Source: Gavia stellata
Lineage: Eukaryota; Chordata; Aves; Gaviiformes; Gaviidae
Length of the DNA: 64,000 nucleotides
Assembly (NCBI RefSeq): GCF_030936135.1
Contig: NC_082637.1
Span: 1,736,001 to 1,800,000 of the forward strand
Direction: 5' to 3'
Shown here: positions 21,249-32,800 of the stretch, one piece after another
How the letters are laid out: each line of letters starts with the position of its first letter
Numbering within the stretch: the first letter of the stretch is position 1
Notes under the pieces: model-generated
Told to the model about the DNA's origin: nothing
The model's input: only the letters and a program-made list of their open reading frames with translations
Databases searched by the model: none
Translations under genes and position numbers: made by a program

Positions 21249-24200
21249 CTACGGTGAAAAGGAAAAGGTTTGCTGGAGAGACTTTTAAAGACGACCGAGA
21301 CTCAACTCTTTGTAACACTCTCGGTGCAGCTATCAATGGGGGGGTTAGTGGCAATGAAATGAATGGGACACACTTCTGGTTTGTCGGCACTCTATTTCCT
21401 TGCTGGGCAGAACCCAAACTCCTGTTCCTAGCACACAGTGGCATGATGACATGAGCACAAAACCGCCACATTAATTTACAAGATGTGTCCTAGCATTTTT
21501 ACTTCAAATTGCGATAATGTCAGCAAAAACCTTGGCTGTAAAAGTCTTTCAGGTAACCAGAAAGTCTATTTTAAAGAGAAACCTAGGTCTGCATTACAGA
21601 AAATTCAGGGACCACAGAACATACCAGAAACCTGGTTTTTTTTTAAGGCAGATAGTTACAACTATTGCTATTTAGCAGTGCCTGTAAGTACTATCTCCCT
21701 CCCTTCCTGTCTATTTATAAGCACAACCTAACTTAGCTGTTTCAATTCTGAAATCCCCTTTGAATCCAGAATATTGCCTTCCAAGTCATCTTTTTCAGAA
21801 GAGAAGATTATCAATTGCTCCAGCACTTCCATCATATGAAATCTGGCATGAGCTACTTCCTTCTCAGTGTCACTGTCCTCCTTACCTGGCTGCAGACAAC
21901 TCTTTAATATGCTTTTATTATTTTTAAGCCTAATTTGCTTACTACTCCTCACAGGCTCTCAGGCCATCTTCTGCTGCTGGCCCAATTATCTCTGAACATC
22001 CCTTATTGTACAGTAAGGGCAACTAAGGGAAAAAAAATACACATTCTTTTTGCCCACAGCACTATTTACTAACTGTATTAACTAACAGCCAATTTATCCA
22101 GTTACAGGAGACTCTGCAGGTGTTTTTACTGCAAAGAAAAGTAGAAGGCTCACTAGAACAAGATAAAGGCCATTAACAGCTTTACTATCCATCAGGTAAA
22201 AACAAATAAATTCAGTGCCACTGCACACCTAGAACCTGACCAAAATCCGCAGGTGTCTCCACTTCCAAACTAACTAGAAAAGCAAATTATAAATATTATT
22301 AGTTATTTAGTTCATGACACTGAGTGTTCATCTGCCTTTGGTATACTCTGTCCTGAACTCTCAGGACAAGCCAACATCTCACGAATGTAGTTTTCTATTA
22401 AGAATGTTTCATTTCAGCCTAATTTCTTATGTTGTAATATTTTGGCTAAACTACTAGAACAGTGTGTTTCATTCTATCTATTTCCTATTCAAACAGATCG
22501 ATCTAAAAGTGTGACAAGTTGTATGTCACTGTAGGTGTATGTGATACTGCAATGCCTACAAATCTTAGGGTTTATAAGTGTACTTGCAAGTATCTCTAGC
22601 CAGTCATCAGCTACACTTACAACAGTTATGGACTAAATTTAGCTTCTGTCATAATTTGCTTACCCATATTTGTCTGCCAGATCTTTTGCTTGCCTTTCAT
22701 TTACCTCCCTTTGGTCTGATAAATCAGCTTTATTACCAATTAAGACTATATCTGGATTCTCACAATATGCATTGGCTTGCAGCTGACCTAGAAGCAAAAA
22801 TAAACAAGAGTTAAGAAAATGTTGGAAGCATCTTAGAGACCAAGATTGTTGACAAAATAATTCAAAATACCTTTCTTGCTCCCCACCTCAAAATATCCTA
22901 GACTAACCAGCCAACTACTTCATGCCAAACACAGTTTCTTGTCATACATTTACTTGCTAAGGGGAATTTTTCAAAATAGGAAGTAGACATGGTACTAGAA
23001 AATTATTTCCAGTATTTATTTTGCCAACAGACAACAAGACTTAGCTGCAATGAGGTGCACTAAACACAGTGCCTTAGCGGAGGAGAACCTCCACCAGCCA
23101 GAACTTTTATTCTACAAGACTCATAAGGACATTGTGGAAGTACAAACAACATCCCACGTCATCTGCAAATGCAGCTTTTCAGAAGTATAGGACAAAATCC
23201 TCAAGAGTGTTTTTCTCTTGGATATACTCAATGGTTTAAATGCAGTTTTATCCATTTGAAGATCCAGGCACAAGTACTGTCCACAGCCTCACCCCTCATA
23301 AGTAATTGTACAAAGTAATTTGCTTATAGTAGCCTCAATCCTGAGGGGACTGACTTGAAAAGGTGCAGTATACACAGAAGAAATTAGAGATTCAGCTTGA
23401 TAAGCAGTGGAAGATCGTAATGACAGGGCTTGTTTAGTGGCAGGAAGGAATCTCTGAAGAAGATGGGGCTATTTTCACAAAGCTATCTGGATTCTCATGT
23501 TATTCCCACTTCAGCTTGTTTGCTGAAAACTGCCAGCTGGAAATGTACTGGCCTCTGTCCTTCCAGCACTCTAAATACCCTCAGTTAAACTTCAAGAATT
23601 TAACCTTTGTTTCACTTTTAGTCTAGCCATTGTCTGAAGGAAAACCAACAACAGCAAACCAAATCCTCAAAGCCCAATCTTAATTTTAATTTAAACCTCA
23701 AAGCAGACAGGAAAGAATCACATTCCACTTTACAAATAGAAAACACACCATAAAGATAACAGCAATATCCAAAGAACAGTTTTCAAGCTCCTGTGTATCA
23801 TCTAAAATATGGCGTATGGCCAAGGAAGTGTTGAATGCCATGAATTTTCAAGAGGTAACAGATTTATTCAAATTGTACCAAATCCAAACAAGATTATCAA
23901 GAATATGCCCAAAACAGTCTATCGGGGGGGGGTTGGGGGGAGGGGGTGGTGGGAAAGAAGAGCATGTTTCTTTCCAATTTGATGAAGTTCTCACCCCAAA
24001 TTACAGGCTGCAAGTACCCCACTTATGGCTGCACTAGACATAACTACTTTCTCTGAGCATTTTCCAGCTCACAAACAATGACATGCATAAAGCCTAGAAG
24101 CCTAAAATACACAAGAAAGCTTCAAGTCAACCGATAAACACCAGCTCTACGGTTCTACTTACTCATCCAATTTCTGACATTTAAGAAGCTCTGTTGACTG

Positions 24201-27200
24201 GTGAGATCAAACATCAGTAAAAAGCCCATAGCATCTCTGAAAAACGCTGTGGTGAGACTTCGAAACCTGAAGGTGGAAGAAGAAAGACAACATAGCTCTA
24301 TTAATACAAAGTGATCTCTAAGGTAAGCACTTTTCTGGCAAGCCTGAACTGAGTAAAGGAAAAAGAAATAAAGTAAGGCTTTTCTGAATTGCTTGTGCAA
24401 AAATTCTATTTAAAAAAATTCTTGAAATCTGAAGAGTCTGCAAGATTTAGTGGACATACATTCCCTTGGAAGTAAAAACAAAATAAACCTTGACTTTCAT
24501 TTTAGCTATGATACATCACACCAGTCAACATTTATTAATCAGTGTGTTGGTAATTTACCAGAGGAAGCTTATATGTGAGAATACAAACATTGTCAGTGAC
24601 TAATCTATTAGTTCAAATTCTGCCTGATTTAACCAAGAGTGAGACAGAGAGAGAAGGGTTAGTTAAAAAAAGATACTGAAGCATTTAGTGTATCACAGAT
24701 CACAGTGACAGAAATGGATTCACCTGCCGAGATTACAAGTACTTTGTCGATGGATGTGCACTACTCAATATAGTCAATATTAAAGAAAACAAAGGAAGAG
24801 TAGGTGACTGTTTACATGCTTTTGATTGTTCGTTGTGACTATCTGCTGGGAAGCTCAGCTAAAAGGAAAAGGTAACCTTTCCTTGCAGAGCTCTAAACAC
24901 ACATGCATTCCGTAAGCAGACTGGCATAAGCGTGCATTCACAAGGGACATGGTTCACAGGCTTCCCGCAAAGCCGTGGAGCTGGATGAAACTACAAGCCA
25001 TGAAATGCAACGGCGTTTGCACCAAAAGGTCACAAGCCTGTTCAAAAATCAGAAACGTGAAGAAACATCGCTGGAAAACTGCGCAAAGGCACTCTGGTGT
25101 TTTCTGTATCACAGGGATCTAGCACATCACAAAACAGCACTATATAATCTCGCACAAACCAGCAGTACCAGAAACAGTAACTGGTATTTTACAACACGCA
25201 TCCATGAAAATTAAAACAAAAGCTCTCCACAGAAACATGTCAGATACCTGACATTACTTTCGGGGGGGGGAAAAAAAGTAGCCTCAAAATGTTTAATCTC
25301 TTGCAGAGGTGTATACACAGTGTTTGAGAGCAAGGGAAAGAGATGCAGACACAAAATTTCAGCTTGCTTTTGCTTTTCATCCAGCGGCAACCCCTCCCAC
25401 ATGGTATTTGCACTGCTCACTCCGAAAACCTGAAATCTGCCTCATCACAACTCTCCTTCCTCCCCACTGGGCAAACGCTTCAGTCCACTGCTCTTCAGTC
25501 ACTATTACACAGCAAATAGATGTGAGTCGCATGTCCTCCCCATGTTGACAGATGACATCAGCAGTCATACTGAGGGCAACCTCACACACTTTATGATAGC
25601 GAAAACCAGTGTACGTAACTAGCCAGGGGAAGCTTAAGAAAGCAGCACGCACACTTCTCCCTTTGAAAAAATAATAGGATCAAATTTACTAGTGACAAGT
25701 CCCAAAGATATGTGGAAAGAACAAACAAGTGTGTACACAGAAGATGGGGAACAACTGGTTAGATAAAAGAATCCTTCTGCAAAGGAGGATTCTGGTCAGT
25801 CGTGGACTTAGTACATGTCAACCATGGTATGCTGCTGCAAAGGCAGCAAACAATCAAAACCATAAAAGTAAGATAGGAAGCAATTCTTCCATACTACTCA
25901 GCAATGGTAAGACTTGAACTACAATTCTCCATCCCACTCCCATGCTGGTGGTGAGAGAGGCTAGAACCAGCCTGGTGCAGTACAGAACAGAAAGCTTGCT
26001 CATCATAGAGAAGTCTGAGCAAGCCTGGGGCATGTAAACTGGAGAGGACTTAAGGGAGACATCAGGCTGCTCAGGACCTTGTCCACCTGAGTTTTGAACA
26101 CCTGTGAGAACACAGACTGCACAACCTCCAAGAGCGACCTGCTTCAGGGCTTAACCACTTCTATGGTCAACACTTGTGTCCTTCTACCTAGCTGGAATAT
26201 CCTTGCTGCTGCTTGTGACTGCCACCTCTTGCTCTTTAGCTGTGAGCCTGAGGAGAGTGTGGTTCTGTCCTCTCCCCGCTGGGTAGATGAAGACAGCAAT
26301 TAGCCTCCCCTTAGTCTTCCCGTCTTCAGGCTGAACAAGCTTAGCCCCCTCAGCCCTCATCGGATCATCATATGCCTCTGCCTCCTGACCTGTTCTAATG
26401 GCACTCCACGGGACTTCAGTTCATCAGTACAAAGTATCCCACACTGGGGGTCCCAAAAATGGAAATAGTACTCCAGTGTGGCCTCAGAAGTGCTGCATAA
26501 TGGGGAATAACCACTTCCCTCAGTCTGATGGCTACATGCGTGCCAATGCAGTCCTGTTTGCTGTGCACCTTCATCAAAACATGCCTTACCATCCAACCTA
26601 ACATAAAAAAATGTGAAATACAGGAACAAGACACTTAGGTAGTTTATACGGTATCTTCAAGAGGAGATTAGGAACGTATTATGAAGCCAAAATAACAGTA
26701 CAAAACAAACCAAAAAAAGCTAACCAACGAACCAATAACCCACGTGTGCCAGAAACGAGGCAGCATGCTGCTGAGGCAGGGAGCAGACCACCTTCAGTTC
26801 TTCCAGTCCTATTTTCTGAGATCCTCTGATCACTGCATCAAAGCAGTGTCAGAAAACCTTTATTTCTGGAAGATATTTTTCTTGTCCTAAAATATGGGGA
26901 TTTCGGGTATTTTTCACCTGAATGGACTAACGGTTTACCCAGAAATGTGAAAAGCTCAGAACTCCTTTCCAGTGACCTGAACTCTGTTACCTTTCCTGTC
27001 CGGCTGTGTCCCAAAGCTGGAGATGTACCTTGAAGGCTTTTCCTGGAGATCCATTTGGTCCTCTGCTGTTGTATACCTAACAAGAGAGTCAAATAAGTAC
27101 AGCTCACACCAAAATCCATTGCGTGGGTCACAGACTGTTAAATTTTGTGCAAGCAGTAAGGAGGAAAAGTTCAGTCCTTCGGTAAAAGCTGACTCTTACC

Positions 27201-29819
27201 TCTAAAAGCCACTTCAGAGGGCTGCTTATAATAATATTTAAAAACCCAGGAGCCACATGAAACATCTATGAAAGCTGCACTTTAATTTGGTCATATTTCG
27301 TACTTCAAATTAGATACCAATTCTTTAAAACTTGGCGTAGCACTGTGCTGAGCAAGCTGTCTGTGTTCTGTTTCATTGCTGTTCCTACAAAATTTACAGC
27401 TGGCTGACAGGATTAACCACTATTATAAAAAGCTATTTTTTTCTTCATTAACTTCTGTTGGACATTAATGACTTCCTTACTAACTGCAACTGCAAACTCA
27501 TACTGCTTAAAGACATCACTGCGACCTTTCGCTGGGGCTCAATTCTTTATTAAACAGACATGGCGTGTAAATTAGCTGTTGCAGTAAAAGACAGAGGGAT
27601 AAAGTAAGTATGAGCCGGTTTTGTTATCTGAGGTAGTTTAGCAGACCCTCAGCCATTTTAAAGGCAGGCAAATATTGCCCTTGCATTTAGATCAAGAGAA
27701 TACAGACTTTACAGACATGTCTGTATCCAGAGGCTCCACTGACCTTACCCAGGGAAGTGGAACACTTCCTCACCTGCCCTCTGTGGGTTGTAAAATACAG
27801 CATTTAGTTCTCCTGCACAACCAAGTTAGTATTAATTGGGGGTTGGACTGGATGACCTCTGGAGGTCCATTCCAGCCTAGACTATGTCATGATTCTGTGG
27901 ACTTATTTAAACTGTCATTTCAACAGGTAACTTCTGACTGCAACATGCCTGCCTTTCCTTTCTGGCAGGTGCCTGATCTGAAAACCAGAAAAGAATCAAT
28001 GGATCAACGGCACCACATTTGTGAATTACACTGTTTTGCTGGAGCATGTTCCTGTAATATTTAGTGCGAATCGCACAGGGTCATTTCTTTAGTACGACTT
28101 TTACACAACAGAAAAACACATGTATTTAACCTTTTGGATCTCTTTCTTAGAAGCCAATTTATTGGATAGACCTTCAAGATATTTCAAAGCTAGTGATTTC
28201 ATGTAAGATGTAGTTTCTCCCACACTTACAAACTATCTTACCCCAAAATGTACAGTAATGGAAAATTATGGAAGAAATCTGTCTGCAACCTTTAGCAGAA
28301 AAGTTCAGCTTTCTGGAAAGAATCCAGTGCCCTTGTTCAAAACACATTAATGAGCGTCTGACCAGCCAGGGAAATGGTATTCTGGCAATTTGCATGTTCA
28401 GACATTTCCTTGCAATAAAAGTGTGTTTTTAATATTTTGCTCTTTTTACATCAGTGCAATCCCACAGCGCAGAGAAGGAACCAGGCTCCACTCCAACCTG
28501 AGCATCACGTTTAACTGGCCTGAAGTTGCGTAGCACTGATTGTAAGAAATTTAAGATATAATCCAGATTCACAGTTCTTCTATTCAGGGGATCACTGAAC
28601 TCCCATCTTCCAGGCAGAGCCTGCACGCCCCTGTCACCATGGCAAAACTGAACTTGGCACAGCAGCAACAAATACTGGCAGTCATGAAAAAGTTGCCAGG
28701 GAAGATGAAGGTGAATGCAGGAGTGATGCCCATCTTTTCATGGTATCCTAGTGAAATAATAGGAGCTTAAAATGTGAAGTTAAAAAGAAGCACATTTAAA
28801 GAGGTCTCCATCTTTCAACTGGGCAAGTATTTACATTTCTTTTTATTAAAGAAATTACAAAAATAATTGCCCAGGGTCTAATATCTTGTATTTATTATGG
28901 TTTTACTGTTCAAGCAAGCTAGAAGGATTCCTATTAGAAAGCTGAATTTGTCCCTTGTATTTAGCCTGTATCAGTTGTCAGGATCTATGAACAGATACAT
29001 GAGTCACATTAAATTAAAACAAAGCGACTGTGCTCTCATAGCCACAAAAAGCATCTGACTGACACTACAGTAGACTCTCATCTTCTATTTAACATTAAGA
29101 AACAAAAGCATGGCAGAGCAGGCTCGCACACCTTGCATTAAGAAGCACATCGATCCTAACCTACAAGGACTCCTGATCACAGGCTCGGTACGCTCAGCCT
29201 CCAGCTTGCTGCTGGCAGAGACTCAGAGGAGCAGCGTGGTCCAGCTGGTGGAACTGCTTCTTGTGCCTTCGCTAGTTTACTTTGTAGCCTGGAAGTAAGC
29301 TGAAACTTCCATGCTTCTTTAAGTTTCCATCTCTTCTATTTAAATTATGAATTTGGGGGCCAGAGTTATTTCTAGTAATAAACACACCTCATTCACCAGC
29401 ACTATGGAAACCTGCTCTTGGAAAGATCCTCTTATACCAATGTGCAAGAAACCACTTTACAATCCAACATCAGGATAAGGATAATGGCATTCTTCTCCTT
29501 TATCCAGTTCCTAATTATGATTTAAGCCAAAAACTAGACAAGCAAAAGCATTATCAACACATGTACCCTGCAGTAAGAGAGGCAGTACACATTTACATAA
29601 AATTTGTTCTCAGCAGAAATTAATAAAGAAAAAAGAAGGTGGTATCATTTGTATGAGACAACTTACCACTCGTTTTTCCCGAAAATCTATCCCTACTGTC
29701 GTGATGAATTTTGGATTAAATTTGTTATCGGTGTATCTGTACAGGAACGTTGTTTTTCCAACCCCAGAGTCTCCAAGGGCCAGGAGTTTGATCAGATAAT
29801 CATAGTCTCCATCAGTCAT
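21059..29819 (-). CDS. RAB27B: RAB27B, Rab GTPase (coding span, 5 coding exons)
   Basis: The joined exons on the - strand are 29819-29667, 27076-26991, 24266-24163, 22787-22664 and 21248-21059. They give 218 residues and a stop, the human RAB27B length. Visible GTPase motifs are the P-loop GDSGVGKT (16-23), switch I with TTVGIDF (40-46), WDTAGQE (73-79, Q78 present), NKAD (133-136) and ETSAA (161-165). The C-terminus is CAC, a CXC double geranylgeranylation site. The N-terminus [13 protein letters not shown] and the [10 protein letters not shown] segment fit RAB27B rather than RAB27A ([19 protein letters not shown]). The family docks secretory granules, melanosome-like organelles and exosome-bearing endosomes at the plasma membrane through Slp, Slac2 and Munc13-4 effectors. 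The gene appears intact; the main uncertainty is the non-coding first exon. Confidence 0.97.
21249..22663 (-). other. RAB27B: RAB27B intron before the last coding exon
   Basis: GTAAGC donor (22663 downwards) and CCGTAG acceptor. Unique AT-rich sequence; no repeat or RNA gene recognised. Confidence 0.8.
22664..22787 (-). CDS. RAB27B: RAB27B fourth coding exon (NKAD motif)
   Basis: 124 bases. Acceptor GCTTCTAG| and donor TATGG|GTAAGC. It completes a Ser codon, encodes [20 protein letters not shown] and on to LADKY, and leaves two bases of a Gly codon. NKAD at 133-136 is the guanine-base contact. Compared with human from memory there are a few conservative changes (DLS for DLP, AKDL for AREL). 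Confidence 0.96.
22788..24162 (-). other. RAB27B: RAB27B intron between the third and fourth coding exons
   Basis: GTAAGT donor at 24162 and CTTCTAG acceptor at 22788. It holds a G-rich tract on the + strand at 23924-23953. Otherwise nothing recognised. Confidence 0.8.
23924..23953 (+). repeat. G-rich tract, potential G-quadruplex
   Basis: Runs of 9, 6, 5 and 3 G are separated by short loops (TT, A, TGGT), which meets the usual four-tract quadruplex pattern. It is on the strand opposite to RAB27B, so the nascent RNA carries C runs. Confidence 0.75.
24163..24266 (-). CDS. RAB27B: RAB27B third coding exon (switch II, FFRDAMG)
   Basis: 104 bases. Acceptor CCTTCAG| and donor GGATGA|GTAAGT. It completes Arg80, then encodes [30 protein letters not shown] and RNWM. 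The switch II and effector-contact region matches RAB27B closely, with [10 protein letters not shown] typical of the B paralogue. Confidence 0.97.
24267..26990 (-). other. RAB27B: RAB27B intron between the second and third coding exons
   Basis: GTAACA donor and CCTTCAG acceptor. It contains a same-strand CR1 LINE fragment at about 26055-26600 and a run of nine G at 25262-25270. No extra exon recognised. Confidence 0.8.
26055..26600 (-). mobile_element. CR1 LINE fragment, 5'-truncated, inside RAB27B intron
   Basis: The + strand reads as the reverse complement of a CR1 3' region. Landmarks are GTTTTGAACACC, GACTGCACAACCTCCAAG, GGCTGAACAAGCTTAGCC and CTCCAGTGTGGCCTCAGAAG, all in the order of the avian consensus. 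The element is therefore in the same orientation as RAB27B. It is diverged and has no intact reverse transcriptase. Ends are approximate. The open frames over it are chance readings of the relic. Confidence 0.8.
26991..27076 (-). CDS. RAB27B: RAB27B second coding exon (WDTAGQE)
   Basis: 86 bases. Acceptor CTTGTTAG| and donor GGAAAG|GTAACA. It encodes [20 protein letters not shown] then LWDTAGQE and two bases of Arg80. Human RAB27B has [18 protein letters not shown]. The insertion before WDTAGQE is a hallmark of the RAB27 subfamily. It is too short and too split to show as a long open frame. Confidence 0.96.
27077..29666 (-). other. RAB27B: RAB27B intron between the first and second coding exons
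   Basis: GTAAGT donor at 29666 and TTGTTAG acceptor at 27077. It contains an antisense CR1 3'-end fragment (27838-27900). The rest is unique AT-rich sequence. Confidence 0.8.
27838..27900 (+). mobile_element. CR1 LINE 3'-end fragment
   Basis: GGTTGGACTGGATGACCTCT, then GGTCCATTCCAGCCTAGAC and ATGATTCTGTGG, is the standard 3' terminus of CR1 with its ATTCTATG-like tail. Orientation is opposite to RAB27B. The 5' limit is not clear and may extend some tens of bases to the left. Confidence 0.85.
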
Positions 29820-29838
29820 AGTGCTAATTTTTAGGAAC
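29667..29838 (-). CDS. RAB27B: RAB27B first coding exon (start codon, P-loop, switch I)
   Basis: Acceptor TTTACGTAG| at 29838, 19 bases of 5' UTR, ATG at 29819-29817 with A at -3, and donor CGAGTG|GTAAGT at 29667. It encodes 51 residues: [10 protein letters not shown], the P-loop GDSGVGKT at 16-23, switch I ending TTVGIDF, and REKRV. It matches human RAB27B very closely over this stretch and differs from RAB27A at the positions that separate the paralogues (TD for SD, KLL for [13 protein letters not shown] for TSVLYQYTDG). Confidence 0.98.
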
Positions 29839-32800
29839 CTACGTAAAGAGGAGAAAAAAAATCATTTAATGATAACAAAACCCCCCTTCTCTTTGTTTTT
29901 GCCTCATTTCTATTTTTGTTCATTGAAACGTTACTGCCTGTGCTCAGGGTTGAAAGTTATGCTTGTGTATTTTGAAAAACGCTAATGCAAAGCAGCAGTG
30001 AAACTCTCAATTTCAGTTCAGGTGCCAGGAGATAATACAACTTACAGCTTCAATTTTCTACATAAATAAAATTGAAGCTTAGAATGATAGAGTTTGGGAC
30101 AAAAATATTATTTTTGTTCTAAGAATAACAGTAAGACCTACAATGAACACAGGTATGAAACCTAGGGCTAAACCCTTCTGCTCAAAGTATTTTATTATGA
30201 GTTTGAAGAAAAAGGGTAGTGCAGAAACAGGCGTGAAAAGGAAACTCAGACATGGCACGGACCATTCTCAGTGCTCAAGCTCTAACCCGTATTACGTGAC
30301 ATTATCAGGGCTATGTATTTTTATCTTGAAAGAAATATTCTTCCCCCTAAGAGAACTAATTAAAAACACAGAGTAAGCAATTATCCCAGGGCCACTGTTA
30401 ATAAAAGGAGAGAGCTCAAATGCAGTTTATTCTCTAGCATAACCAGATGAACGCACAGCTGCCTTGTTCTGCAAAGCACACAACCAAAACCACCCCCTCA
30501 TCAAACGCTGCAGATACTAATTGGAGTGAAGAAGAAAGAAAAGCAGATGGCAAGCCCATCGCCTGGGTTCAGCTCCGTGCCTCGGTTAAGCTGCCGCTGT
30601 GACGGCAAGTGGGGGCATCTCCCGCAGCCCAGGGAGCCACCCGAGACTGGCTGACGTCCGGAGAAAGCCACAGGCAGCTTACGCGTCTTGACAGCAGTTG
30701 TAGGCTCTTTTCTGTACGTAGCAGTGAACAAGAGCAGCAAAACCTACCTCATTAAGCACTTGTAAAACAAAACAAATTTGCAGAAAGAGGGAAATATTTA
30801 TCCTATTTACCAGGCTGCCTCACAGCCCAGGCAGGAGCTCCCAGAGCAAAGTGCGTGCCACAGAAATTATTTCCGTGGGGTTTTCATGGCCCACGCAACA
30901 GTTCCTGGCTTTTCCCTATCTACTGAGTCAAGTGACACAACATAGTTGGCAGGGAAAGCCAGATACAAAGGAGGGACAGTTTTTCAGCATTTTCTTCTAC
31001 TTCGGTCTTTCGCCGGTTGGCCAACGCAACCGAGCACCTGTGTTTGGGGTCACTCAGGCTCCCACCAACAGAAATGTTCATCCTCCATCCGAAGCAGAGC
31101 ACACCGTCTGCCAGCACAACCTCCTGCAAGAACCACTCCATGGACACTCAGCTTGCGCAGAGCACCTTCATAAAATTACTTCCCAGCCTGGCCAAGCCTT
31201 CACCCAGAGCAGGAGCACCCTTTCTCCAACCTGCTTCCCCAGCAGGTTTTTTATTATGTCAAGTTCAAGGGTAGTGTTGTATTACCCTAAACTGAAAGCT
31301 CCCATCACTGTATTTACTTTGTTAGTACTTGCTATGAAGCTCTACGAGAGAAGGAAAGGGGACGTATGTAAGAAATAGATCTACAAAGTATTTATTCGCA
31401 TGTATGAAACACCCTGATGATGAGAGAATTGGAATCGTATGAAACACCACCTGGTTTACATCCTCTCTTACCTTGTTCTCAACATAATTTAAGCCTTCTC
31501 TTTTTTTCCAGCATCTTGTTAATCCTTAGCAGGGATGAACAGCCATTCCATTCAGATATCTATGCTGAGACTAATTACTGTGGTATCCGAGCAGCAGACC
31601 TGGGCCATATCCCATTCATAAACACTATTGCTTGTTTCAGTACAAGACCTTGATTCCTATCAGAATAAAACCTACCTTTCTGAGCATTTAAATTAGCAAG
31701 TACTGACCTGCTTTGACTAAAATAGCGACCTAAGCCCATTTTGATTATCCTGCATTTCAACAGCTTTAAGGATAAAAAAGCTGGCTGCGTACTGAGCAGT
31801 TTCATTGTATGACATTTATACCTTTGACAGATATAGAGCCACCCAGAGAGGCGGGACAAGCTTTTGAGAAATTAATCTTCTGATGATAAAGGTTTAACAA
31901 AGCTAGAGAAAAAGGCCCCTGATTTGACAGCACTGCTCTGCCCTGCACTGCCTTTGGGCGGTGGAAGGCCAGAGCACCAACACAGCAACTTCACAGAAAT
32001 TAATTTGAGGCCTTTAATCCTTTCTGGGATATCCCAAGTTTACCACAAGGCTCCACTAAGCAAGAGTAATTTCTCCCCAGAAGTTTTAGGATTATCAAAA
32101 ACAAAGTATTTATGATCAACGCGGTAACTGTTCTCTAGGCGTTTCATTAAACAAAAAAAAGAAAGGTATCTATCAACAAGAAAAAGAAGGGTATCTTGGG
32201 AGAGGATTCTCCCCCAAATACCTGACTGGTAATACAAAGTATTAACTTGGGATTGGACACTACTCCCAAATAGCCATGTTCTCCGGGAGCTGAAGTTCAG
32301 CATCTCCTTGCTATCCAAATGCACAAAGCAGAATATTCAGAATTTACCAGACCTGTAAATGTTGAGCAAAATATACATCAGACTAAGATGATTAAAAACC
32401 TATTTTTGTAAATCTGTCACGAGAAGGCTGTTGGCACTCCCATTCCCAGCACTGGCTGCTTTTCCAGAAATTCCTGCCCGTTTGCAGCAGGGGCTGCACA
32501 GGCGTTGCAGCCTCTCCCAGCCCAGCGCTGGCCGAGGCAGTCACCCCTGCCACCGGGGCAGGGAGGCAGCCTGGGAACCCGTGTCTTTTGGCAAGGTTAC
32601 TCTGGCTTCGCTCTTCTCATTCTCTGTACCGCCTAGGAAAGTAAAATAGTAATTGGTTGCACAAAGGGGTTTTATTCCTTCAGATTTTAACCTGAAGCCA
32701 CCAAACAGTTTTCCTCTCCTTGACCGGCTACGTGATGGAGATGGGAGGAGCATGCTTCACAAAAACCTGGGTGCGGGGAGAGTTTCACAGACCAGACCGA

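Noticed and set aside
26357-26634. Overlapping open frames at 26.4-26.6 kb
   Set aside because: They read through a diverged CR1 fragment in wrong frames or after decay; no functional LINE product.
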